Assembly (NCBI GenBank): GCA_031291415.1
Contig: JARLJB010000382.1
Location: 1-33,452 of the forward strand
Reading direction: 5' to 3'
Source: Telmatospirillum sp.
GTDB lineage: Bacteria > Pseudomonadota > Alphaproteobacteria > Rhodospirillales > Magnetospirillaceae
Length of the DNA stretch: 33,452 nucleotides
Below the pieces are notes generated by a model. It did no database searches. It was given only the letters and a program-made list of their open reading frames with translations, and was not told the origin of the DNA. Both the position numbers and the translations under genes were made by a program. Shown piece after piece: positions 24,896 through 30,962 of this stretch (its first letter is position 1; each line of letters starts with the position of its first letter).

Positions 24896-25048
24896 TCAGA
24901 CCTCCGTCGGCAAAGGCGCGGGCAGCTGGGGAAGATGCCCGGAGGACTCCGCCGCGACGAGGTCCCTGAGATAGGCCGCATGGGCGGCGAGGTGCCGGTT
25001 CCATCCGTCCCCGTCCGGATGCGACATGATAGCGATGAAGAAAAGCAC
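24896..25048 (-). CDS. Very short YciI-like protein
   Basis: A 50-aa frame beginning at GTG 25048 with AGGAGA about 6 nt upstream, a good start signal. The segment MSHPDGDGWNRHLAAHAAYLRDLVAA resembles the first half of YciI-type ferredoxin-like proteins, which are normally about 90-100 aa. After AA the sequence departs from the family and stops. It may be a C-terminally truncated relic or a genuine short partner of the NIPSNAP protein. The close spacing with the next gene and its own ribosome-binding site argue that it is translated. Confidence 0.55.
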   Translation of the reverse strand: MLFFIAIMSHPDGDGWNRHLAAHAAYLRDLVAAESSGHLPQLPAPLPTEV

Positions 25049-25113
25049 TGTTGTCTCCTGTTTCGGTCTGCGACTGAGGAAGAGATAAGTTGACACACCG
25101 GGTTGATTAAGGG

Positions 25114-25139
25114 ATGAAACCTTTCATGATTTGAAATCA
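25114..25139. promoter_or_regulatory. Two adjacent palindromes, candidate LysR operators
   Basis: ATGAAACCTTTCAT (25114-25127) and TGATTTGAAATCA (25127-25139) are both perfect palindromes sharing one base. The second fits the LysR T-N11-A rule exactly. They lie between the YciI-like/NIPSNAP pair and the divergent LysR gene, just upstream of the LysR start, where they could control both directions. Confidence 0.65.
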
Positions 25140-25149
25140 ACAGTTTGGA

Positions 25150-26064
25150 ATGATGGATCGCTTCACCAGCATGGCCGTCTTTGTGAAGGCGGCGGATCTC
25201 GGCTCCTTCACAGCGGCGGGGACGGCACTCGGCATCTCGTCCCAGATGGTCGGCAAGCATGTGAGCTTCCTTGAGGAACGGCTTGGCGCACAGCTCCTCC
25301 AACGATCGACGCGTCGCCAGAGCCTGACCGCGATCGGACACACCTTCTATGAGCGCTGCCGCGTGGTGCTCGCCGAGGTCGAGGCGGCCGAAGCCACCGC
25401 CCGCGAGTCCAGCACCACCCCGCGCGGGCGGTTGCGCGTCAGCGCGCCGGTGACCTTCGGCAGCATCGCCCTGGCGCCCCTCATCTCGGCCTATCTGCGG
25501 ATCTCCCCGCAGGTCGAGGTCGCACTCGACCTGACCGACCGCTACGTCGATGTCGTGGGAGAAGGGTATGACGCGGTCATCCGCCTCGGGCTGCTCAAGG
25601 ATTCCGGGCTTATCTCCCGCGCGCTCGTTCCCTACCAACTGATCGCTTGCGCCTCACCGGCTTATCTTGCCACCCGGGGCACGCCACGAACGCCGGCTGA
25701 CTTGGCTGCGCATGACTGCCTCGGCTTCGTCTTCGCCTCGGGGCAGCCCTTCTCCGAGTGGCGCTTCGACAAGGAGGGGCAGGTTCACGAGGTCCAGGTA
25801 CGCAGCAGATTCCAGGTGAATGACGCGCGTGTGCTGAAAGCGGCGGCGCTGGAGGGCCAAGGCATCATTCTGCAGGCCAACCTGATTCTGGCCGACGACG
25901 TCGCGGCAGGCCGGTTGGTGCAGGTCCTGCCCGATTATGAAACGCCCACGCGCCCCCTGCACATTCTGTTCGCCGCGACACGTCCACCGACGCAGACGCT
26001 GCGCAGTTTCATCGACCACGTGGTGGGCCGCTTCGGAAAACTTCCAAGCACCGGAAAGCATTAG
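25150..26064 (+). CDS. LysR-family transcriptional regulator
   Basis: A 304-aa LysR-type regulator with an N-terminal helix-turn-helix (about residues 1-62; FTSMAVFVKAADLGSFTAAG, then ISSQMVGKHVSFLEERLGAQ) and an effector-binding domain from about residue 93 (GRLRVSAPVTFGS). It belongs to the large DsdC/AaeR-like branch recognised by the phrase RLRVSAPVTFG. Two ATG codons are tandem at 25150 and 25153; TTTGGA overlaps, so either may start. It is divergent from the YciI-like/NIPSNAP pair and carries two palindromes in the shared upstream region. Its ligand is unknown. Confidence 0.92.
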   Translation: MMDRFTSMAVFVKAADLGSFTAAGTALGISSQMVGKHVSFLEERLGAQLLQRSTRRQSLTAIGHTFYERCRVVLAEVEAAEATARESSTTPRGRLRVSAPVTFGSIALAPLISAYLRISPQVEVALDLTDRYVDVVGEGYDAVIRLGLLKDSGLISRALVPYQLIACASPAYLATRGTPRTPADLAAHDCLGFVFASGQPFSEWRFDKEGQVHEVQVRSRFQVNDARVLKAAALEGQGIILQANLILADDVAAGRLVQVLPDYETPTRPLHILFAATRPPTQTLRSFIDHVVGRFGKLPSTGKH

Positions 26065-26167
26065 TCGACCCGAGGGACATCTCCCCCGGCAGAACGGGCA
26101 AGAGCGCGCTGGGCGTAGAGGGGATCGGGGACCAGTTTGTCCACCACCCCATGGATCAGTCATCGTG

Positions 26168-26220
26168 TTCCCATTGTGGCAACAACCGTTCTTGTTTTCC
26201 CATTGTGTGCACATTATATT
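26168..26220 (+). promoter_or_regulatory. Promoter and direct-repeat operator of the toxin-antitoxin pair
   Basis: TTGTTT (26192-26197), a 17-nt spacer and TATATT (26215-26220) form a good promoter 70 bp before the antitoxin start. TTCCCATTGTG occurs twice, at 26168-26178 and 26197-26207. The 29-bp step places both copies on nearly the same DNA face, with the second inside the promoter spacer. The spacer also holds the palindrome TGTGCACA. These are likely binding sites for the ribbon-helix-helix antitoxin. Confidence 0.6.
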
Positions 26221-26289
26221 CCGCTCTGGCAGAGCGACGAACGGGGGGGCTCCCGTTTTGGACGTCTGCGAAGAAAGGAGATCCTACAT

Positions 26290-26580
26290 ATGGCCCAGAC
26301 ATCCGGGAACGAGTCGCGTATTGCCATGCGCGTCGATCCCGACCAAAAAGCCTTGATCGAGCGGGGCGCCCAGGCACGCGGTCTCAGCGTCACCGATTTC
26401 ATGCTTACTCTGGCCCTCCGCGAGGCGGAGATCGCCTTAACCGAGAGGACTTTTTTTGTATTGGATGATGAAACCTACGACCACTTCCTGGTGATTCTCG
26501 ATCGCCCCGCGCAGGAGAAGCCGGAATTAGGACGACTAGTAGAGAAAAACAAGAGGAGTAAATGGAAGATACGGCGCTAA
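26290..26580 (+). CDS. DUF1778 (TacA-like) antitoxin
   Basis: A 96-aa protein of the DUF1778 family, ribbon-helix-helix antitoxins that pair with GNAT toxins. The N-terminal half ESRIAMRVDPDQKALIERGA followed by RGLSVTDFMLTLALREA is the family DNA-binding region. The C-terminal half (ERTFFVLDDETYDHFLVILD, then a basic end) is the part that wraps the toxin. AAAGGAG precedes ATG 26290. The toxin gene starts 19 bp before the antitoxin stop, the normal antitoxin-first overlap. Autoregulation through the upstream direct repeats is likely. Confidence 0.9.
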   Translation: MAQTSGNESRIAMRVDPDQKALIERGAQARGLSVTDFMLTLALREAEIALTERTFFVLDDETYDHFLVILDRPAQEKPELGRLVEKNKRSKWKIRR

Positions 26581-27119
26581 CGACACCATATGATTTTCGA
26601 CTGGAACTTTTTTCCCAGTATCATGACGTCCGTGCATTCGACTGCGGCGTCGATTCGCTCAACATCTTTCTGCAACGTTACGCCCTGGCCGCTCCTCGAC
26701 AAGGAATGTCGCAATCCTGGGCGCTTGTGGACGCACAGGATAAGGTGCTCGGATATTTCACGCTATCAGCCTGCAGCGTCAGTCACGCCGACGCCACGGC
26801 ACGTGCGGCCAAGGGCATCGGGCGTTATGACATTCCAGCCATTCTCGTCGCCCGACTGGCCGTGGATCGATCGATGCATGACCAAGGATTGGGAGGCATT
26901 CTTCTGGAAGACGCCCTGGGCAAGGCTGCCGCTATCGGCAGAGCGATCAGGCCGCCGGATGAGCCGCAAAGCTTACCCGTACGGTGCGTGCTCGTTCATG
27001 CCCTTGATAGCAACGCGGCAAATTTCTATCGGCATTACGGTTTCGAGCCATCGCCGACAGATCCACTACATTTGTTAATGCTGATCAAAGATATCCCGTT
27101 GTCGATCCGGGAACGTTAG
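26562..27119 (+). CDS. GNAT-family toxin (TacT/AtaT-like)
   Basis: A 185-aa Gcn5-type acetyltransferase of the class that acetylates aminoacyl-tRNA and stops translation. Family marks are FDCGVDSLNIFLQRYA (26-41), ARLAVDRSMHDQGLGGILLEDAL (97-119), which is the acetyl-CoA loop, and NAANFYRHYGF (151-161), whose Y156 corresponds to the catalytic tyrosine of TacT. All key parts are present, so the toxin looks active. AGGAG precedes ATG 26562, inside the end of the antitoxin gene. The pair lies at the left end of a stretch that looks like accessory DNA. Confidence 0.9.
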   Translation: MEDTALTTPYDFRLELFSQYHDVRAFDCGVDSLNIFLQRYALAAPRQGMSQSWALVDAQDKVLGYFTLSACSVSHADATARAAKGIGRYDIPAILVARLAVDRSMHDQGLGGILLEDALGKAAAIGRAIRPPDEPQSLPVRCVLVHALDSNAANFYRHYGFEPSPTDPLHLLMLIKDIPLSIRER

Positions 27120-27446
27120 CCGGACATCGACTTCCCACTTTACGACATTTCAAAACGAGCCGGTCCCTTCGGGGCCCGATTCGAATTCTTCCTTGCATCT
27201 TTTCGGCCCGTTAGCGCCCATGATGGTCGTTGTACAGACCCTGCGCGGATTCCAGACAGCCGACTTTCGTCAGCTCCACCGGATCGTCTTTGATGGGCCA
27301 AGTCCTGACAAAACGCGGTCATTGCGTTTTACCACCCATTGGTGGAAAATCCGCTCAAATGGCCGTCCGTATTCCCCTGACCGGCTCTATCTGACCCCGG
27401 TAATATTACTACTGCCGTCCAACTAGATTCAAAAGGAAAGGAGAAT
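27120..27446. other. 327-bp gap without a gene; holds repeat copy A and a promoter
   Basis: No convincing coding sequence. Bases 27250-27297 form copy A of a diverged repeat (see its own entry). Before the reductase gene, CTGACC (27377-27382), 18 nt, TAATAT (27401-27406) is a plausible promoter, and GTAATATTAC (27400-27409) is a perfect palindrome over its -10. A small hairpin CCACC-CATT-GGTGG lies near 27331-27344. Confidence 0.5.
27250..27297. repeat. Diverged repeat, copy A
   Basis: Aligned by hand without gaps, 39 of 48 bases match copy B at 28373-28420, including CACCGG(A/G)TCGTCTTTGATGGG at the right end. Read on the minus strand both copies can be translated as PIKDDPV, three variable residues, KV, two variable residues, LE, with synonymous differences GAT/GAC and AAA/AAG. 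This suggests both derive from one coding sequence. Copy A has no start codon in that frame. The parent gene is not recognised. Confidence 0.6.
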
Positions 27447-28040
27447 ATGAAATTCTCGATCATTCTGGCTCACCATCGGGTCGGAAGCTTCAACCACGCC
27501 ATCGCTGAGACCGCGAAGGCTGTCCTCGTGGAGAACGGTCATTGTGTTAATTTTCATGACCTGTATCAGGAGGGATTCAATCCAGTGCTGCCCGCCACGG
27601 AGATTCGTGCCGACAGCAGGCTCGATCCGGCTGTCGAGGTCCATTGCCGCGAGATAGCGGAAGCCGATGGAATCGTGGTCGTCCATCCCAACTGGTGGGG
27701 GCAGCCGCCAGCTATCCTGAAGGGTTGGATTGATCGAGTGCTACGGGCAGGAGTGGCGTACAAATTCAATGAGAACGATTCTGGTGAAGGCGTTCCCGTA
27801 GGATTATTGAAAGCCAAAAGAGCGCTGATATTCAATACGACGGATACTCCCTCCGAGAGAGAGATGGCTATTTTCGGCGATCCGCTGGATACGATCTGGA
27901 AGAATTGTATTCTACGTTACTGCGGTGTGGAAACCATCGTGCGAAAAAGCTACGGCGTGGTGGTCACGAGTTCGCTCCATGAACGCCAGAAATGGCTGAC
28001 CGATGTGGCGACACAGATTCGAGAGATGTTAATCGCATAA
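27447..28040 (+). CDS. NAD(P)H quinone oxidoreductase, flavodoxin-like fold
   Basis: A 197-aa flavodoxin_2-type reductase of the NQO1/MdaB/KefF group. These use FMN or FAD and NAD(P)H for two-electron reduction of quinones or similar acceptors. Family marks are the beta-1 strand and loop KFSIILAHHRVGSFNHAIAE (residues 2-21), the signature IVVVHPNWWGQPPAILKGWIDRV (about 76-98) and GVAYKF. AAAGGAAAGGAG precedes ATG 27447, a strong site. It is monocistronic, with gene-free DNA on both sides and one copy of a diverged repeat on each side. The physiological acceptor is unknown. Confidence 0.9.
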   Translation: MKFSIILAHHRVGSFNHAIAETAKAVLVENGHCVNFHDLYQEGFNPVLPATEIRADSRLDPAVEVHCREIAEADGIVVVHPNWWGQPPAILKGWIDRVLRAGVAYKFNENDSGEGVPVGLLKAKRALIFNTTDTPSEREMAIFGDPLDTIWKNCILRYCGVETIVRKSYGVVVTSSLHERQKWLTDVATQIREMLIA

Positions 28041-28372
28041 GGCGCATCGGAAGCCTGCCCCACTCCATCTCCAGGCGAACAAACTGTCAGCCAAGGGGAA
28101 ATTCCGCCTCTTGGGTTCCAACAATGTCAACATATGGGGGCTACCACGGATATTCCGTTGGTCCTGAAACAACCGAGGGGAGAACGCATAGTCGGTCGGA
28201 CGCACCAAAATCTCAAGCCCAGGAATGGCCGGTTGGGGGCAGACCGTGCCGAAGCCGGGCTCGTCAGTAGTGTCCGGTCGCCCCATTTCCCCGTCCGACA
28301 GCAGACCATTCTGGTTCCGGCCCGTCATTACTGGTTCGCGCCCAACGCGGGCGTTCCAGGAAAAGACGCCGG

Positions 28373-28420
28373 TTCCAGATAGCGGACCTTCCCCGGTTTC
28401 ACCGGGTCGTCTTTGATGGG
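28373..28420. repeat. Diverged repeat, copy B
   Basis: Partner of copy A at 27250-27297 (39 of 48 bases by hand). Here the shared minus-strand reading lies in a complete 35-codon frame, 28328-28435, starting MTGFSPIKDDPVKPGKVRYL. It has no good ribosome-binding site, and its reality as a gene is doubtful. The reductase gene lies between the two copies. Confidence 0.6.
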
Positions 28421-28688
28421 GCTAAAACCCGTCATTCGCTGCGGCGCAGCATTCTACAACCCGTTGGCGCCCACGGGTCGAAGAGATCCTTCCCTGCGAG
28501 GAGAATGCTTGGTCGAAGAACAACGAGGTCGATTCGCTTCGATCCCGAGTTCTGCCATCACTGCTGCCCGCTGTTTGATCTCCCAGCCCATCAATTTTTC
28601 CATTGACTCCGAAGCCAGCGCTCAAGTACGGATAGCCGCAGCTGAGATTGCCTGTTCGGCATCGCAGGCGTAAGCGTTCACGTCAGCC

Positions 28689-28743
28689 AACGCACCTAGC
28701 CGACCATGTTCGGGGAGGGTGCGTTTGTGTTTTTATAACGCAC
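28689..28743 (+). promoter_or_regulatory. Mutually exclusive hairpins upstream of the MFS gene (attenuator-like)
   Basis: AACGCACC (28689-28696) can pair with GGTGCGTT (28718-28725), and TGTGTTTTT follows at once, as in an intrinsic terminator. The same GTGCGTT can instead pair with AACGCAC (28737-28743), putting the T-run in the loop. The MFS start is 36 bp further. This layout fits transcription attenuation. Alternatively, the three related 7-8-mers could be binding sites of a DNA-binding protein. Confidence 0.45.
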
Positions 28744-28779
28744 TCCATCGAGCGACGGTCCTCATTGGAGTACGATGGC

Positions 28780-29958
28780 GTGAATGATTCCGTTCGTCCC
28801 GAGCTTGCTTATCGTTATGTTCTCGCCCTGACTGGGGCGCTATTTCTTTCCTATCTTGCTGTTGCGATGTCGCTTCCGGCTGTGCCGATCTATGTCGTGA
28901 ATGGCGTCCATCTGAGCAATGCCTGCGGCGGGCTCGCTGTAGGCATCGCCTTTTTTTCCACAATTGTCACACGCGCTTACGCGGGTACTACCGCCGACCG
29001 GCTCGGCGGCAAAACCTGCATGAAACGTGGCCTCATCCTCTATGCAGCTGCCGGACTGCTCTGCATTCTAGTTGGGTTACCCCAGTTGCCTGTGGCGAGC
29101 GGTTACGCAGTGCTGATCGGCGGGCGGCTTCTGCTCGGTCTGGGCGAAAGCCTGGCTATGGTGGGAATGGTCAGCTGGGCTATCGGCCTCATGGGCCCTG
29201 CGCAATCCGGCAAGGTGATGTCGCTTGTCGGAATTGGGATGTACGGGGCTTTCGCGGTCGGTGGCCCACTTGGCCTCGCGCTGCTGAACCGGTTGGGCTT
29301 TGCCGGTCTCATGGTCGTCTGTACGGCAGCGCCACTACTGGGACTGATCGCCATTTACTGGCTTCCGGCGGTGGCGCCCCAGGCCGGTCAACGTGTGTCC
29401 TTTTGGCGGATCATCGGTCGGATTTGGCGAGAGGGTGCCGCCGTCGGGCTTCAGGGTATCGGCTTTGCGGCGTTGGGCGCCTTCTTTTCCCTCTACTTCC
29501 TGAGCCGCGGTTGGCCCAATGCCGGCCTGGGTCTGACATTCTTCGGCGTTGGTTTCGTCCTGATCCGCCTGCTCTGCGGTCATCTGCCGGATCGAATCGG
29601 CGGCACACCTGTCGCAATTGTCTCGCTGATCGTGGAGGCGTGCGGGCAATATCTGCTGTGGCTGGCGCCCGGACCGTGGCTCGCTCTCCTTGGCGCCTTG
29701 TTGACCGGCCTTGGATGTTCCATGGTATTTCCCGCAATGGGTTCGGAAGTCGTCAAACGGATGCCGCCACACTTGCACGGTACGGCGGTCGGTGGATTCG
29801 TTGCATTCCAGGATCTAGCCTATGGCGTCACAGGACCAGTGGTTGGGCTGCTCGCCGATCGTTCGGGCTATTCGACGGTATTTCTGATAGGTGGCCTTGC
29901 GGCAACCCTCGGTCTATGGATGGCCATCCAGGCACATCGGCTGCGGTTCGAGGGGTGA
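28780..29958 (+). CDS. MFS transporter, YhhS/YfcJ-like
   Basis: A 392-aa twelve-segment permease. The motif after the second segment (YAGTTADRLGGKTCMKRG, a variant of the MFS G-x-x-x-D-R-x-G-R-R loop), the segment GGRLLLGLGESLAMVGMVSWAIG and HGTAVGGFVAFQDLAYGVTGP match the YhhS/YfcJ branch of drug/arabinose-type exporters. I chose GTG 28780 with GGAG about 9 nt upstream; the frame is open further upstream, but the added residues are basic and unlike the family. It stands alone in the accessory stretch, downstream of an attenuator-like structure. Substrate unknown. Confidence 0.88.
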   Translation: MNDSVRPELAYRYVLALTGALFLSYLAVAMSLPAVPIYVVNGVHLSNACGGLAVGIAFFSTIVTRAYAGTTADRLGGKTCMKRGLILYAAAGLLCILVGLPQLPVASGYAVLIGGRLLLGLGESLAMVGMVSWAIGLMGPAQSGKVMSLVGIGMYGAFAVGGPLGLALLNRLGFAGLMVVCTAAPLLGLIAIYWLPAVAPQAGQRVSFWRIIGRIWREGAAVGLQGIGFAALGAFFSLYFLSRGWPNAGLGLTFFGVGFVLIRLLCGHLPDRIGGTPVAIVSLIVEACGQYLLWLAPGPWLALLGALLTGLGCSMVFPAMGSEVVKRMPPHLHGTAVGGFVAFQDLAYGVTGPVVGLLADRSGYSTVFLIGGLAATLGLWMAIQAHRLRFEG

Positions 29959-30352
29959 GTTGGTGGACACACCCCCCCTAAGTGGGAGACGATCTTCCTG
30001 CTGCGTACGTCCGCTTGGGGGTCAACTGCTGTCGACGCACGGTCCGACGTCAACGTCCGCATTGCCCGTTTCGCGTCCGACAGCCGCCAGTCCGGAATCG
30101 GCCCAGTCCCGTCATTCAATTACCAGCGCCCTGATGCCGTAGTGGTCGCATGTATTGAACGAATGGGAGTTTCCGGACGGCATAAATAACTGTGGTGCGT
30201 ACCAGGTTTGCATAACGGTTCTCAAAAACTCCGTTTTTTCAACGCGTCAAACGCCACTCGGGCTCGTCGCATTTTGCGATCAGGCGGTTCAACCTGATTG
30301 CAAAATGCTCTAGTATTTCGTCTTTCACCCAATTTGTTATGAAAGAAATCCG
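29959..30352. other. 394-bp gap without a gene; contains an extragenic palindrome
   Basis: No supported coding sequence. Its right part holds the 16-bp inverted repeat at 30269-30308 (own entry) and an AT-richer stretch (30309-30340) that may carry the promoter of the 110-aa gene. Confidence 0.55.
30269..30308. repeat. Extragenic inverted repeat
   Basis: 30269-30284 (GCATTTTGCGATCAGG) pairs with 30293-30308 over 16 positions, with one G-T position, around an 8-nt loop; CTCTAGTA follows. The wording resembles palindromic extragenic repeats that I recall from alphaproteobacterial genomes. It lies 45 bp before the 110-aa gene and could also serve as an operator or a stop for upstream transcription. 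Confidence 0.6.
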
Positions 30353-30685
30353 ATGGAGGAATCTCCGTTCGACAAGAAAGTCGCCGAAGCCCTGTTCGAG
30401 AATAACGTTCCCGATATTTTCGGTCTGGAGAACAAGGGGATCGATCTGGTCATCAGCTCGGTCGCCTATGTGGACGCAAACGGCAATATCACCGTGCGTC
30501 TGCAGACGGAAACCGACGGCAGCGATCCGGCCTATAATTTTTCGGTGACGCCTTATGTCGCCGCCAAACTTGCGCTTTCCTTGGCCGATCTCGCCAACAA
30601 AACCGGCCAGTTTCAGATCAAGATGGAAGTGACCGATCCCGACCGCGGCGTTCTTGCCAAATTGCCGATCAAGACGCGTCGCTGA
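30353..30685 (+). CDS. Hypothetical protein, 110 aa
   Basis: I do not recognise this family. The protein is soluble, mildly acidic and cysteine-free, with no signal peptide or membrane segment. It begins MEESPFDKKVAEALFENNVP and ends basic (LAKLPIKTRR). The middle alternates short strands (IDLVISSVAYVDANGNITVRLQ) with a helix (VAAKLALSLADLANKTG), suggesting a small alpha-beta fold. Codon use looks like that of the surrounding chromosome, and a good terminator-like hairpin follows, which supports it being a real gene. The ribosome-binding site is weak (GAAAGAAA). It is convergent with the feo operon. Confidence 0.65.
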   Translation: MEESPFDKKVAEALFENNVPDIFGLENKGIDLVISSVAYVDANGNITVRLQTETDGSDPAYNFSVTPYVAAKLALSLADLANKTGQFQIKMEVTDPDRGVLAKLPIKTRR

Positions 30686-30747
30686 CTCTCAAGGCTGACG
30701 GGTGTGATTCGAGGCAATCGCATTCGGATGGGAAGAAACAAATTGTC

Positions 30748-30777
30748 AGTAGCACCGGCAGGGACGCCGGTGCTACT
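30748..30777. terminator. Terminator-like hairpin between the 110-aa gene and the feo operon
   Basis: AGTAGCACCGGC (30748-30759) pairs perfectly with 30766-30777 around a 6-nt loop, and CGTGTTTCAG follows on the plus strand. It lies between two convergent transcription units and could end both. Confidence 0.7.
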
Positions 30778-30821
30778 CGTGTTTCAGACAGGGCGGGTCG
30801 GCGTGCCACCGGTGAGGAACT

Positions 30822-30962
30822 CTAATCGCCACATCCGCAACCGCATCCACCACCGCCTTTTTTACCGGTGACCTTTTGGCGCAGCCGGCGCGGCAGCGCG
30901 CGCCAGCCGAGCCAGAGGGCGGCGGCGGTCACCACCGCCAGAACCAGCAGTCCTTGCATCAT
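30822..30962 (-). CDS. FeoB-associated Cys-rich membrane protein
   Basis: A 46-aa protein with one hydrophobic segment (about residues 3-20, GLLVLAVVTAAALWLGW), a basic stretch and a Gly-Cys tail (GGGGCGCGCGD). This matches the small Cys-rich proteins encoded after feoB in many bacteria, in the place of FeoC. The cysteines may bind iron or sense redox state; the function is not established. Its ATG overlaps the feoB stop as ATGA, so translation is coupled. Confidence 0.85.
   Translation of the reverse strand: MMQGLLVLAVVTAAALWLGWRALPRRLRQKVTGKKGGGGCGCGCGD

Larger units (their letters stand above)
28041..28779. other. 739-bp gap without a confident gene
   Basis: No frame shows a recognisable protein. 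Contents I can point to are copy B of the diverged repeat (28373-28420), a 49-codon minus-strand frame at 28454-28603 beginning MEKLMGWEIKQRAAVMAELG, which looks protein-like but matches nothing I know, and a set of alternative hairpins at 28689-28743. Many short frames and no clear start signals suggest decayed DNA. Confidence 0.5.

Noticed and set aside
28454-28603. A 49-codon minus-strand gene starting MEKLMGWEIKQRAAVMAELG
   Set aside because: The first 20 residues look protein-like but the rest does not, and the start signal is marginal; kept only as a note within the gap.
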